Below are positions 1-11,912 of a DNA stretch of 64,000 bases, piece after piece. The notes under the pieces are model-generated. The model was not told where the DNA came from. It was given only the letters and a program-made list of their open reading frames with translations, and did no database searches. This DNA comes from Tipula vernalis (taxonomy: Eukaryota; Arthropoda; Insecta; Diptera; Tipulidae): assembly GCA_958295665.1 (NCBI GenBank), contig OY282560.1:51336333-51400332 (forward strand), given 5' to 3'. Made by a program: the position numbers and the translations under genes. The first letter of the stretch is position 1. Each line of letters starts with the position of its first letter.

Positions 1-438
1 TCGATAGGGATCCATGGGGACTAGGCTATAAAATAGTCACACGCAAGCTTGGAGCGCAGAAGCCTAACCAAGTAATGGATTGTGTTACTATGGAGAGGAT
101 TGTACGTACCCTCTTCCCTAACCAGCCGCAACGGGATGAAATTGTTTTTGCTCAGAACATTGAAGCCCCGCTTTTCTCGGAGCAAGAACTGGAAAAAGCT
201 GTTCTTCAATGAAGAACAAAGAAGCCCCTGGACCAGATGGAATACCCAGCGAGATCCTAATGATAGTATGGCGGGAAGACCCAAACTAAGTTGCTACGTA
301 TGTACAACTCGTGCCTTCCTGAAGGAGTGTTCAGCACGTCGTGGAAAAGAGCGAGGTTAGCTTTTATTAGTAAAGGCAAAGGGGATCTAGAGCTGCCCTC
401 ATCATATCGACCATTATGTATGCTCGACACAACCAGTA
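1..438 (+). pseudogene. Non-LTR retrotransposon reverse transcriptase fragment (R1-like), broken
   Basis: Read in three shifting frames, this stretch matches the segment before and into the RT domain of the R1-like LINEs found later in the window (compare 23264-23730 on the minus strand). Shared pieces include KLGAQKP, FSEQELEKA, EGVFST.WK.ARL and LPSSYRPLCMLDT. Stop codons and frameshifts interrupt it, for example the TGA after the LEKAVLQ-like segment near 211. RT copies element RNA into DNA at a nicked target, but this copy cannot do so. It starts before the window and loses similarity after about 438. It is a dead 5'- and 3'-truncated copy, and no intact start is visible. Confidence 0.75.
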
Positions 439-672
439 TCCGGTTGTGCAGATGACGGAGATAAATAGAACTATGTACTGAATATTATGAAACTACTTCC
501 AATTAAAGATCAAAAATCCGTTGAAGAGCTGGAGATTAGTGGACATTAGTGGAAATATTGGCTAAGGTTGGTGAAAATAGTAAAACATATTTATACTTTA
601 TTGTCGTTCGATTTTGTTGCTAAATGCTCGTAGACTGGCTGCACACGGGGACCAAACGCAGACGTGAAAATC

Positions 673-828
673 ATGTTTAAAGGGTTTACAGACATTATTA
701 AATGTGTTTATAAAGCAGTGCTGTTAGCAAAGCCAGCCCACACCCAATTGGACAATGAAGATATTACTTCAGGGCTTATTTACGAAATGTATGAAGACGT
801 TAAGAAATACGACAAGATTAAAGTATAA
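673..828 (+). CDS. Small ORF of 51 codons, unknown
   Basis: An ATG-to-TAA reading frame of 51 residues, rich in K, D and Y, with the segment LIYEMYEDVKKYDKIKV. I do not recognise a family. It lies between a LINE relic and a GC-richer repeat-like block, so it may be a scrap of a mobile element or chance. AT-rich flanks and absence of splice or promoter signals argue against a standalone gene. Confidence 0.2.
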   Translation: MFKGFTDIIKCVYKAVLLAKPAHTQLDNEDITSGLIYEMYEDVKKYDKIKV

Positions 829-949
829 TAAAATTATATAATTTATTAGCGCTTTTTATATTTTTCAGCGCTGAATTGAAAAGCGGTTATAATTACTCAA
901 ATTTGGCAAGCAACTTCATGCTGCGATTGGTCCAGCAGATTGTGTTAGA

Positions 950-1740
950 AAAAATCAACCCAATACGCATTTGATTTGGAATGTGTGCCACCAAGTTTGT
1001 AGTGGTTAATTGGGTGAACCGCTACAGGACTCCCCCGTAAGTGAGTTCCCCCCTGCGAAACATTGGTCGTTTCGGTCCGTCTATGTTTGGAGACTGATAT
1101 TTGATGTGCCGAGACAGAGTGAAAGGGAGGAGAATGTGGTCGGTCGATACTTGCGTCAGTAGCTGTAAAGGGGGATGTTCGTCGAGGCCAAACCTGATAG
1201 GATGGGAGCAGGAGGCATCGATAAAATATCAGTGGGCACCTCTTATCTTCCTTCACTGAAGTGTGCTGAATGAGTGTGAAGTCTGTGTCGTGCTAGGCAG
1301 GTGGGCAGCGGTGAAAGGAAGCGTCTAAGCACACACCAGGTAGGTTAGAAACAGGGGCTTCGACCAATACCGAATGTGTACCTCTAGTCTTCCCTCACTG
1401 TCCTTCTTACCAGTCCGACACAGGAATGGTGCAGTGACCGCGTTTCCATGTCGGGAAGCACATCTGTGACATGCCAGACTAGAACTTTCTCGACTAGACT
1501 TTCTCGTGGGAGGCTAAAATTATCGATGTGAGTTTCGACTGTGTCCCAATAACGTGAAAAGTTATACGGTGGCAGTCGAAGTGAGTCTCGACTGTGGCCG
1601 TATAAAAGGCGGTGCAGGGTGCTTTCGGGAATGGCTGGGTGGTCGCTTTGCCGTGCGACATTTGATTGAGCCATTTGAATAAAAACACAAAATAAAATTT
1701 TATTGCAAAATCGGTAGAAAAATAAAACTAAAATGTGGTG
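950..1740. other. GC-richer block with promoter-like TATAAAAG, possible LTR or decayed repeat
   Basis: Base composition is clearly more GC-rich than both flanks. It contains TATAAAAG at 1601-1608, followed about 75 bp later by an AATAAA-like run near 1678. Two related short motifs, GAGTTTCGACTGTG and GAGTCTCGACTGTG, lie before the TATA box. This order of TATA box then polyadenylation signal resembles a plus-strand retroelement LTR, but I could not find matching terminal dinucleotides or a target duplication. Minus-strand open frames here (945-1256 and 1384-1674) have no recognisable domain. Confidence 0.3.
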
Positions 1741-2448
1741 AAAAAAAAAGATGCTTATGCTTATGATTATGTTGGCTGATGTTATTGTTGTAACAGCTGC
1801 TGCTGCTGATGATTAACAGCGGTAGTGATGATGGCGATGACAACACTGCTGCTGTCGCTGGTGGTTACGATGCAGCAATAGCTTTATCAGAGAATCCATC
1901 TGAAGGAAGGTAAGTCATACTAAATACTGTATATTACCCTAAATACTGTATATTATTTTGTGTAATATTGGGTGTTGTACTCGGAATGTCCATTTTTCTT
2001 CCATGTGTTAGTTATGCTTTTTGCCTAACGTCTAAATGCCTGGTCGTTCACCATCATGAGCCACGGTTGTAAAACTTCTTATTCGTTTTTATATTTTTGC
2101 TTAAATTGCTTCAGTTGTGTTTGTGGTAAATTGGAATCCAAATAAGAAAAACTTTCTAACCCTCCATTTGGTCCAAATACTGATGTATATGCTCACTTGG
2201 TTTTATATTTTCCGTATCAGCAAAAATTAATTATTCTATACAATGTTCTATGAAACTTTAGATCAGTTTACACCACAAAACACTTTAAAACTTGATTTCA
2301 AATGTTTGTAGTCTGATTTATGTCCAAGGGACCGCTACTGATTTTAATGCTGTTTTTTACTTTTCTCTAGGAATGTTAACATTTGTCAAAAGTTCTCTCA
2401 CTTTTACAACGGCAGTCTGAATTCAATCATTAAAATTTTCTAGAATAT
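1741..2448. other. Intergenic, trinucleotide-rich then AT-rich
   Basis: No gene seen. Positions 1770-1870 are enriched in GCTGCT/GATGAT-type trinucleotides. The rest is AT-rich sequence with no open frame over 60 codons. Confidence 0.5.
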
Positions 2449-2848
2449 TGTTACGTTTTTCCCTTGTCAATCAAGGTTCGTACCATTAGATTGTGAATAA
2501 AACAGAATCAATTCAATTTATCAGCAACGAATTTATTTATTTCACACAAAAATTATTACAACACAATTTATTGACGATAATTCACAAAATCACTTTATTT
2601 TAATATTTGCTCAATTTTACTGGTCACTTTTACTTTTAATTTCGCACTTTTTAAATCACTTTTTAATTCCTTACACACTATCGTTTACTAATATTCCAAT
2701 TTGACTTCGATCGCCTTTTTATATACACAGGCCAAACTTCTAGAAAGTTCATGACTTTTCCAGTAAGAATAGTGTAGAAACATTAGAACAGCTTTATCAT
2801 GGAAAATTCCATTTTAGTACATTAAAACATTAAGCTTATTCTATTACA
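2449..2848 (-). mobile_element. Probable solo LTR, about 400 bp
   Basis: Read on the minus strand, the segment begins TGTAATAG and ends AAAAACGTAACA, the TG...CA termini of an LTR with related inverted ends (TGTTAC / TATTACA on plus). Inside, on the minus strand, are a TATATAAAAAGGCG promoter-like motif near 2712-2725 and AATAAA signals near 2530-2545, in the expected order. No internal retroelement domain adjoins it. I could not see a clean 4-6 bp target duplication, so the exact ends remain uncertain. Confidence 0.45.
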
Positions 2849-3202
2849 CCCTAGGTGTCACCGTCACAATATAAAATTTATTTCATTCTAATTATGTTCA
2901 AATATAATTATGTGAAGTCGAAGCTGGAGTACCATCATACTGATATACGAGTACCATATTATTCCTATGGGCTTCTGAAATTGTCTCAGGAAGGACTGTC
3001 AACGCGCATTGTAACAATTGCAAATAATATTTACTGGCAGGAATCTCGAATGGCAATTGTCGATTCCATTGTCGACAGTAGTTTCTAGCTTTTGCAATAC
3101 TCGATTCTTAGTATATAATGCAAGATGACCTTACATCCGACAAAAGTCGAACTTTGATTATTATTTTTAAGAACGAATTGATAAGAAATTATGTGAAGAA
3201 CT

Positions 3203-3238
3203 TATATTTAATCACACACTCGGGCACATACACTCAGT
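3203..3238 (+). promoter_or_regulatory. Core promoter of the haemolymph glycoprotein-like gene
   Basis: TATATTTA at 3203-3210 is followed about 31 bp later by TCAGTT at 3234-3239, the arthropod initiator consensus. The spacing fits a TATA plus Inr promoter and would give a 5' leader of about 40 nt before the ATG at 3275. Confidence 0.55.
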
Positions 3239-3274
3239 TTGTTTTTACAGTTGATCGACATCAATCTAACAACA

Positions 3275-4130
3275 ATGAAATGTATTATTCTAATAATGTT
3301 GTACCCGTTCATAATACTAAGCCAACAGGATCAAGAATTTCATCAAATTTCAAATCAATGTGTCAATGAAATAATGGTAATTGAGTCCGCAATAAAATTG
3401 AACAAAAATGTATCCAAATTCGTGTTAATTTGTAGGAAAATGCAATTGCAGCTGAACGTTGTATGGACGAAAGCGTTGGAACACCTCTTGACGTTTTATA
3501 TCGATTAAAATCGATCGTTTTTAGATACAACCATAGCAGCGATGAAGACTTGGCAAATTTAATAGAATTTGCCAGTCACAATTGTGCACGCTTACCACAA
3601 AGCATGCAGTGTCTTCAAACAACGTTTATACATTCGGCCGAATGTCCACGTCCCAATAAACAACAGGATAATATTAAACGAATATTTTATAGTGGAATTG
3701 ATCGGGTGACCAATTATATTTGTGCCAATAATTTTGATGTGATTAGAAGTGAGTCCATAATTTTGAACTTGGTGTAGATTCAAAATATTTAATGCTTTAA
3801 ATTTTTTTTAGAACTCATCCCACAAGATGGATTGCGATTTTTGTTGTTAAACGATGATTTTGATAAGTGCTTCGAAAACGTAGCTGATCAGAATGTTGAT
3901 CATGCAGGACAGATATGCGAGTAAATATTTTGCATGTATATAGATAAAGTATAATTTATGTATTTAATGTAATAATGAAATATTTCAGATTGATTGACAC
4001 TGCAGCACCTTGTGTTCTAGAAATTGTTCATGACCATCCCAATGGAAATGTAAACGTTGTAGCTGCAAACATTATCGAGGAATTCAGAAGGGCGGCAAAT
4101 TGTTCAAATTTATTAATAAAGTTTCAGTAG
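3275..4130 (+). CDS. 27-kDa haemolymph glycoprotein-like secreted protein (DUF1397 type), four exons
   Basis: Exons 3275-3376, 3436-3748, 3812-3920 and 3989-4130 join with GT/AG introns of 59, 63 and 68 bp into 221 residues. The ATG at 3275 is chosen because it opens a hydrophobic signal peptide (MKCIILIMLYPFIILS) just after the core promoter. The mature part has about ten spaced cysteines (NQCVN, ERCMD, HNCAR, QCLQ, AECP, YICAN, DKCFE, QICE, APCVL, ANCSN). It also has the segment LRFLLLNDDFDKCFENV, which resembles the 'ialFi..gG..C' part of insect 27-kDa haemolymph glycoproteins (Pfam DUF1397). Length matches that family. Those proteins are secreted to haemolymph and their function is unknown. 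AATAAA follows at 4206. This is the only ordinary host gene I recognise in the window. The family call is from memory of the cysteine pattern, not a search. Confidence 0.6.
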
Positions 4131-5120
4131 GCTGGATATTTTGGTCTACCTGAAAATTAACATAAAGCCTGTATTCCATTAGAAAAATTAATTGACTCAC
4201 AGTCAAATAAAACGAAAAGAGAAAAATAATCGGATGCTCCATATAAGAGACAAAGAGTGTTTTCGTGTTTTCTTTAATCATGCTATCGAGCTACCATTGT
4301 CAAACTAAAAATAGTGATTAGCTGCCCGAAAAGGTCTTCCGAGTCTGCTACGAGGACGCATGGGTGACTTATTGTGATAAACATGTTGCATCGCATTCCC
4401 CCACTTGCGAACTGTTTCAATAAAACTTCTACACTTTTTATAATGAGTTCTAACAATAAGAACACGTTTAGGCAGCATCATCGACAGATGCAATACATGA
4501 AATTTTTAAATTTAACTCTGGCACGCTTTTTTGGGCCTTTTTCTTTATATTAAAATTGTATTTGATGATACTCATATGAAATTCAAAAACTTGTAATGAA
4601 TTTAAAAAAAAATATTAATAGTTTTCTGTATATATACGATTCATCTTCCCACGGAGTGACACCTTTTCTATGCTGTAGAATGCAGACTCCTTTAAATCCA
4701 CTTTTCCTTAAAACTTTTGAATCGCTCTTTACAGATCGAATAATAATTTTTGCAACTGGTCAATCTGAATAGTGAGTAGGAAACAAAATGTAACGTGATG
4801 ATTATTCATTTGGCATCAAATAAAGAAGAATAAAACATTTTTCTCTGCTTACCCAATACAATTTCGGATTTTTGGATAAAATTATCACTGCTTATAAAAA
4901 TAAATTAACATATATATTCACTTATTATAACGATTCAGTAAGCAGTGAACAAAACAAGAATAATATAATTCTATTTTATTCAACAGCTCGATTCTTTTAT
5001 TTTTTTAATAATCTATTTGCTAATGAATAAATTTCTAAAATTTTTCAAGTTTTCTAGTTATTACTCACCATCGAAAAAGGGAGAAAAAATTAAAAAATCA
5101 TTTAAAAAGAACTGAAAGTG
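4131..5120. other. Downstream flank, no gene recognised
   Basis: Contains the putative polyadenylation signal AATAAA at 4206-4211. Two overlapping minus-strand frames at 4283-4493 are open but carry no recognisable motif. The remainder is AT-rich. Confidence 0.4.
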
Positions 5121-5179
5121 TTAATGCTAATCAGAAGGTATCAATCCTGTAACATTTCCGTAACTGTTTACGTTCACAT

Positions 5180-5860
5180 TTCACTTTACGCGTATCACGT
5201 TAAAGGTTTCACTTTTCACTATACACGCTTCACTTTTTACTTTTCACTTTTCACTCTTTACTTTTCGTTCTATTTTTCTGTTTTACTTACCATTTTTCAC
5301 TTTCTACTTTACACTTTCAGCATATATCACTTTTCATTTTTCTTTTCCACTTATTATTTATGCCTTTCGTCTTATCGCTAATTACTAATCACCATTCATA
5401 TTGGTCAACTGTTCACTCATCACTTATCTTTTTTCACGTGGCACTTATCGCTTTTCACTTTTCGCTAATCACTTATCATTTATCACTAACTGCTTTACGT
5501 TGTCACACTTTTCACTGTTTCCTTTCCAATTTTTAAATTTACACTTTTCACTTTTGACTGTTACTTTTTCACTATTCAGTTTTCGTTTTTCTTATTACAC
5601 ATTTCACTTTTCATTTTTCATTAATCACTTTTCACATTTCGGTCATTGTGGTTTTCTGCTTTCACTTTCCACATTGCACTCATTCAATTTTTTGTTTTCA
5701 CATTTAAATCATTCTATTTTTCTGTTTTTACATTTTACTTATCACTTTTATAACTTTTATCATATTTACCACTTTTAACACTATAATCACTATTTTTCAC
5801 TTTTCTCATTTATATCATTATTACCACTTGCTTTTATCACTTTTATCACTTTAATCTTAT
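5180..5860 (+). repeat. Degenerate T-rich minisatellite, unit about TTTTCACTTT
   Basis: Dozens of imperfect head-to-tail copies of (C)ACTTTTCACTTT / TTATCACTTTT. Copies diverge by substitution and indel, so this array looks older than the one at 7855-8285. Open frames through it (5118-5381, 5401-5778) are repeat artefacts encoding F/H/S/L runs. Confidence 0.8.
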
Positions 5861-7700
5861 TCTTCTTCTGCTACGTCGCGTGAAGAGATTTGACCGCCTC
5901 AATGTTGTTTCTCCAAATAGTTCGAACCACTGCAAGAGAGCGCCAGACACGGTGTGACCGAGTTCGAATTGTTCACGTTAATCATTTTAACTACTTTAAG
6001 CACTTTTACCACTTTTATCACAATTTATAATTTTGTAACACGCTACATTTTAAATCTGAAACGAGTCTCGAACGCTACAATTTATCGTATTGCAGGTTGT
6101 ATCATAAATCTTACAGTGTTTTGCCCACACACGTAACAATCAGGTCTAGACTTGCTTGCTTTTCGTTTTAACTACTTTAATAAAATTTTTATGACCTCGT
6201 AACATGTGTTGCTTTTATTCTTGTTGGAAGATTCCTTATAAATCACGTCTCATAAGCATGAATTTTCTTAAATCAAACAATCATTCTGAATGTTGCGTTT
6301 GGCAGTAAGTAGCAACTCTAAGCAACTTAAAATTCTCATTTAATTTTGATACATTAATCTATCAAAATAGAACGAGACTCTCTTATATTCGCTGTTTAAA
6401 CTGAGGTAAAAAGCAAGTTCAATGAGAACGCTCAGTTCAAATGTGAATACAGTATACAGTGAAACCTCACTAAAGCGAACAGCGAAAACCAAACAAGGCG
6501 GTCAACCGAGGGAGTTTTACTCGAGAAAAGTAAACTGGGTCTTACAAATTTGAAACTAGGTATTACTGTATAATGACATACCACTCAACTCGAAACCCCC
6601 TTGCAATTTCGAAAATATTGCTTTATTACTAATATTGAAACAGTATACAACTCATAGCATTGCAATTTATGGGAAATATCGAGAATTTTCAAGAATATCG
6701 AATAAATTTAGAATTCTAGAATAACCTTGAAAAATTTCAATAGTAAGCAAATCAAACGCCCTTGAAACAAACAATGGAAAAAATCGAATAATATCGAAAA
6801 TATTAAATAATTTATAGACCATCCTAGGGTTGTCTGGCTTATCCAGAAAAACAAAAATCTGGAAAGAGATAATTTCAAAACCAAAATCAGAGGGCGACCC
6901 ATCTTAAAATTTATTAAATTTCTGTAATGTTTGAGTTTTTTCTAAGAACACTTAATATTTATGACTGCAGACGTATCGCTTCTGTCGAAACATTTTAAAA
7001 TGAAATGAATTTGTTATTTTTGTGAATACCATACTCGGATATCACAGTGCTCTAAAATGTATAAAATCAAACTTTATATAAAAAAATTGAGAACCACAAA
7101 ATCAGAAAATCGAGACTCCTGGTGAATGGAAGCATTAAGAGTTTCGAGAATTTTCATAAAACTACGGCAAAACTTGATTATGCAATACATTTTGAATTCT
7201 GAAGTAGCACAGCACTTAGCTGGTGAAACTAAAATATTTATGGGTTACAATAAAATAAAAATTTAATGAAAATTAGCATTTAAAAATTAAATATAACAAG
7301 CGTTTGTTTTTCCCGTCCAGTCGTTACTAAAAATCTGTAAACAATACTTCCGTAAATCTACCAAGACATTTAAATAAATTGTTTAATCGTACGTAACAAT
7401 TTATTGCAGAAGATACTGCACTGTTTAACAAGCTATTTATACCTAGATTTTTATTACAAAAATTAATTTAATTTAATCACCAGACAACACGTGTGTACGG
7501 CGTGTGACATATGTCACTGGGTTACAATCCGAGATGATGCTCGTTTAAAATTCGTGACTTTCATTTTGTTTACGTACACAAATGTCGAGCAAGTACTACA
7601 CGAGAAATGTGTACGCACTAGTATTAGTTTAGGATGCACTCAATGTGTGACGCGCCCATCATGGTGCAGGTGAATCAGGCGTTTTCGAAATTGACATTGG
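5861..7700. other. Intergenic AT-rich DNA, no gene seen
   Basis: Short unsupported open frames only. A slightly GC-richer patch at 5865-5975 and another at 7490-7680 hold no recognisable domain. Confidence 0.5.
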
Positions 7701-7707
7701 GTAAATT

Positions 7708-7777
7708 CAGAGTAGGTTTCGACCATTAAAATATTCTATCATGGTTTAATTTAATGGTTGGTTGAAATTTACTCTGC
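7708..7777. repeat. Imperfect inverted repeat (hairpin)
   Basis: CAGAGTAGGTTTC plus ACCATTAAA on the left (7708-7730) pairs with the reverse complement on the right (7750-7777), which reads CAGAGTAAATTTC then ACCATTAAA with a 4-nt gap. It may be a MITE remnant. No target duplication was found. Confidence 0.4.
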
Positions 7778-7854
7778 AGTTATCGAAGGTTTATTTCCTC
7801 GTGGCGAAAAAGTGGTATTATTATTGAATATAATGTAGTGGTGAATTTTATGAC

Positions 7855-8285
7855 TTTCATCACTTTGATCAATTGTATCACTTTAAACACTTTTATCATA
7901 TTTATCACTTTTTCACTTTTATCGCAATTATCAATTTTATTAACTTGATAATTTTTATCAAATATATCACTTTTATTACTTCTATATCACCTTTATATCA
8001 CTTTTATCATTTTTCTCACTTTTATCGCTTTCATCACATTTATCAATTTTATCATTTTTATCACTTTTATTCCTTACATTGATTTTATCACTCTTACCAC
8101 TTTTATCACTCTTACCACTTTTATCACTTTTATCAATTGTATCACCTTTATCACTTTTATCACTTTTTCACTTTTATCACTTTTATCACTTTTATCACTT
8201 TTATCACTTTTATCACTTTTATCACTTTTATCACTTTTATCACTTTTATCCACTTTTATCAATTGTATTAATTTTATGACTTAAA
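7855..8285 (+). repeat. Minisatellite, unit TTATCACTTT
   Basis: Tandem 10-bp units (TTATCACTTT). They are nearly perfect from about 8160 to 8250 and more degenerate toward both sides. It shares its unit with the array at 5180-5860, about 2 kb away. The minus-strand open frame with repeated K-S-D is a by-product. Confidence 0.9.
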
Positions 8286-8554
8286 TCACTTATCAGTTAC
8301 TCATTACAAATAACTAGTCAATAATCTCTCTTTAATCATTAATCACTACACATTTATCTTTTTTTCACAGAATCCTATTTGAATGGGTCGAAGTTGTTGC
8401 TTTTTAATTTTTTTTAAATTAAAAATAATATTTTTTGGCATAGATGATCATTAAATCTTTAGTTGAATTTAGTTTTATTAAATTATTAATAGTTTGTTGT
8501 GTTTCAATTTTAAATCTTTTTTAAGGGTTGAAGTCACTTCTGAACTCTTTCAAA

Positions 8555-8607
8555 GTCCGTTTTTAACGCCCTACCTTACGCAGTGGAGTAAAACGTTAAA
8601 AACGGAC
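8555..8607. repeat. Perfect 14-bp inverted repeat (stem-loop)
   Basis: GTCCGTTTTTAACG (8555-8568) and CGTTAAAAACGGAC (8594-8607) are exact reverse complements separated by 25 bp. A related CGTTAAAACGGACC occurs near 34918 in the inverted arms. This could be the core of a small foldback element. No poly-T follows, so a Pol III terminator role is not indicated. Confidence 0.6.
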
Positions 8608-10709
8608 CTGGATATCACTTTGCTGCTTACAAGTCTATAGTACTGATATCTGCCAGGGGCATGGAAGGTGTCTCGGCCCATGATTCATTTTGCACATCGG
8701 CAAATTTTAGTTTTCAATTTATATTTATATTATACTTATTCTTTACACCATTAAGATAAAATCGATTCATTAAGTAAACAAACGAGATATATTGCGTACG
8801 TGTTTCAAGTTTTAATTGTATGACAAATGAACGACATGTCTAAAATGTTTAAACCAATTTTTTTTATGCATTTTATCACTAACACAAATAAAATACAAAA
8901 TCTATTTTGTATTTATTTTAGAAGAAATTTTGAAATAAGACCAATTAGGATGTAACTTGACTGTTTCCGGGGATCCGGGGATCCTAAAATGATTTGAAGA
9001 TATTCTTTAATAAGGACATTGGTATGATGAGCCTTACCTTATTTGTTATCCGATTATCTGGAATATGGTCAACTAGGGTGGAAGTTGAATATTTCTTAAC
9101 TGATTATGGAATCAGGCCAGGTAGGATCGAATTTGACTATTTCTTAATGATTTTTTTCTAATTCTGGTACAATTCCCGGGTTGAATAATCAAAACCCTAA
9201 CCTAACAGATAACAATAAAAATAAAGCTTTAGTTTTTGGTTTTTGTATTGGGCACATGCAAAGTGTTTTCTTGATTACCACTGTTCTTTTGCTTCTATAT
9301 CTATAACGACATTAGCTTAAAGTCGAATATTTTGATTCATATTTCTTATTTTTATAATTAATATTAAGCTTTCATAAATTAGTTTTTTCATCTAAACTAT
9401 TTTATTCATTTGCTTTTAGCTAGAATTTACTGATATAATTAAAATAGTGGCAAGGTCAAACAAATCCCAATTAATTTTAACTTTTAATAACAAAATAAAA
9501 CTGGGTCAATCAAAGAGCGACCCCATTTATATCGTTTAACAATTCACCTTGTCAGTCTAGAATATGTTTCTTTTCAAAGAAAATTAAGAATTTGTTGAAT
9601 TTTTGTTATTATACATAGCTACGATTTAACCATAATATTATGATGATGATGATATAGTTATACCTGTTTGTTGTGAAATTGGATCATGCTTATAAAGGTA
9701 TATCTATGTTTATACGTATGCAGCTATATTCTTGGTATTCTTGGTAAAATACTTGTTGGTTCATTTTAAAAGTTACCTTTTTTTTTTTTTTTGTTAGCAC
9801 ACAACAAAATAAATCAGGAAGCAGTATTTTAATAAATTTCTTTTAATGAATTTTTGTATTGGGATTAAACGGATTTAAAGTAAATCCTTGAACCAACCAT
9901 AGAAAAATAAAAAATTCTTATGAAAACGGATGGTATAATTAGGATGTACTATTTAGCGGATGTAAACACGAGTAAAATATGAAAAAAATATTGCATATTT
10001 ACGATACATATAAATACATATTTTCAAATCATACGTGTCATATTACTTGATGTATTATGTATTGTAAATCCACGATGAAAAGGAAATTTATCAATTGAAA
10101 GTAGATCTAACATACGAATAACATCCTTTTCATAAAGTCAACGGCAATTTATCACTCCTCCGATATTCTACATTTTCTGTAGAATTCTATTTAATATATT
10201 TTCAGTCAACCTACATTTCTAGCAAATAATATTGACAACAACAAATTATGTAAAAAAAAACATCAAATACAAATTGTAAATTGACACATTTATTTGCATG
10301 TAAATTTTGCAACCATTTAAATGTTTATCACATTACTGATCCTAGAATTTCTCGACATAATCTCGACTCGTACTTGGTTAATAGTTCTAAAAGTAAAAAC
10401 AAATTTATTTATTTACCTTTAACTCTAATTCTCTAGTGCGGAACAAAATTGTTGATAGTTCAAGATCGTATGTTACCAGATTCGAAATAAGATTAGTGTA
10501 TTATATATACATTATATTTTGAAATTTATGAGTTTCCTTTTATATTTTCCAAAATAAAAGATGAAATATTGGAGTGGATTTGTTTGTTCTGCGTTCGATG
10601 TTATTAAATTACCATCCATTCAAAGTTATATATGTAATCGTATAAATCCAACCGTAAATAAAAGATTATTTTTTGTTTTATTAAATCGCTAATATCGATT
10701 ATGTTGTAG

Positions 10710-10829
10710 CGTGGCGGATTCGAAAATCTGATGATGGATGAAATGGAAGATGAACATCATATGAAAAAAACCAAATATTTTATGTTCAAATTGTGGGATG
10801 GGAGCAGTGGATTAAAACTTGGCAGCTAA
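10710..10829 (+). CDS. Possible terminal coding exon, 39 codons
   Basis: An acceptor-like ATGTTGTAG precedes an acidic open frame containing MMDEMEDEHHMKK and YFMFKLWDGSSGLKLGS before TAA. It stands out from AT-rich surroundings by codon content, but no upstream exon was found and the family is unknown. It could be a stray exon or a pseudogene scrap. Confidence 0.22.
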   Translation, partial: RGGFENLMMDEMEDEHHMKKTKYFMFKLWDGSSGLKLGS

Positions 10830-11522
10830 CTTCTTTTCGATTTATTTTCTTCTCGTGCCAATATTGTGTGCCCGACTAGAAAATTGCCAATTAGTATAAC
10901 TTTGATTTTTCTATGGGTGATAATAATTTAAGAGTTTTTTTTTTTTATAAATCTCTTTCACGCTTAATAGATAATCAAGATAATTTTTACAAGTAGCCAA
11001 TTGTGATTGGCTCAATTTATATTGTTATATCATAACATTTTTCATAATAAAAAAGCCTTCCTTTCTCGCCTATGTGAAACACCGTCGAAGTTAGCAATTA
11101 AAAAATTTGTTACGAGGAGAAGCAGCAGGGCCGATTCGATACATAATCGCCACCAATGAAAATTATGAAGAAACTTGAGAAAAACCGGAAGTCGCCATAA
11201 TCAACCGAAATCGACTGTGTGAGCAATTATTGAAACTTTTGTTGATCAAAACACTTGTAAAGAACACTCTCGAATTCAGTAAATGTTGTCTAATAATTCT
11301 CATTATTATTATTATTATTGATTGAAGGGCCATGTGGGCGATAAGCCACCTCGCACTGCGACCTAAAAGATCTATTATGCTGGACCCTACTTAATTATCC
11401 GTCCAGTTAGTATTCAGGCTGTTAATGAATCTGATAATACTACTGTCCGGTACAAGATACATACTATCCGGGCTCATTGCTCTCCTTTCTAGATGTTGCA
11501 GTCTTTGCTGGAAAATGGCTGG

Positions 11523-11912
11523 TCATTGGCACAAAACATGTTCCGCTGATTCCGCTTCCAGATCGCAGAAGCGGCATCCATCTGTCGTACTTAGGCCCAT
11601 CTTCTTAAGGTGATACCTTAAGGGGACATGCCCTGTGAGGAAGCCAGTAAGCAGCCTCAACTCAGGTTTCCTAAGTTCAAGACACTCCTTAACCCTGACA
11701 GACGAAGGTGATATACATTTCTTCGCCTGTCGCAAACCTAAAATTCTGCGCCAGTAGGAGGACTTTTGAACATCGTCCCAGCGTTTTACCGCTGCTCTAA
11801 GGTGTCCCTTAGTGACGCCGCAGAAGGGTTCTGGTCCAATAAATGGAGAGGTAGAACCCTCAAGGGCGAGGCCATCAGCTGCCTCGTTTCCTTCGATTTC
11901 AGTATGACCTGG
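11523..11912 (-). pseudogene. LINE ORF2: end of RNase H and C-terminal CCHC-type motif
   Basis: Continues the RNase H after the MITE: GHTEIEGNEAADGLA holds the last catalytic Asp. The C-terminus has TGFLTGHVPLRYHLKKMG followed by CRFCDLEAESAEHVLC, the C-x2-C...H...C motif found at the end of I, LOA and related LINE ORF2 proteins. A frame break follows. The sequence VPGH of the motif is cut exactly by the MITE target duplication. Confidence 0.75.

Larger units (their letters stand above)
8290..11300. other. AT-rich intergenic DNA
   Basis: No open frame above 60 codons. Contains a perfect stem-loop at 8555-8607, a tandem CCGGGGATCC pair near 8968-8987, and one exon-like open stretch at 10710-10829. 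Otherwise nothing recognised. Confidence 0.5.

Noticed and set aside
5118..5778. Two plus-strand frames rich in Phe, Ser, His and Leu, resembling a membrane protein
   Set aside because: They follow the degenerate TTTTCACTTT minisatellite; hydrophobicity is a product of T-rich codons.
8074..8262. Minus frame with regular K-S-D repeats
   Set aside because: Translation of the TTATCACTTT minisatellite.
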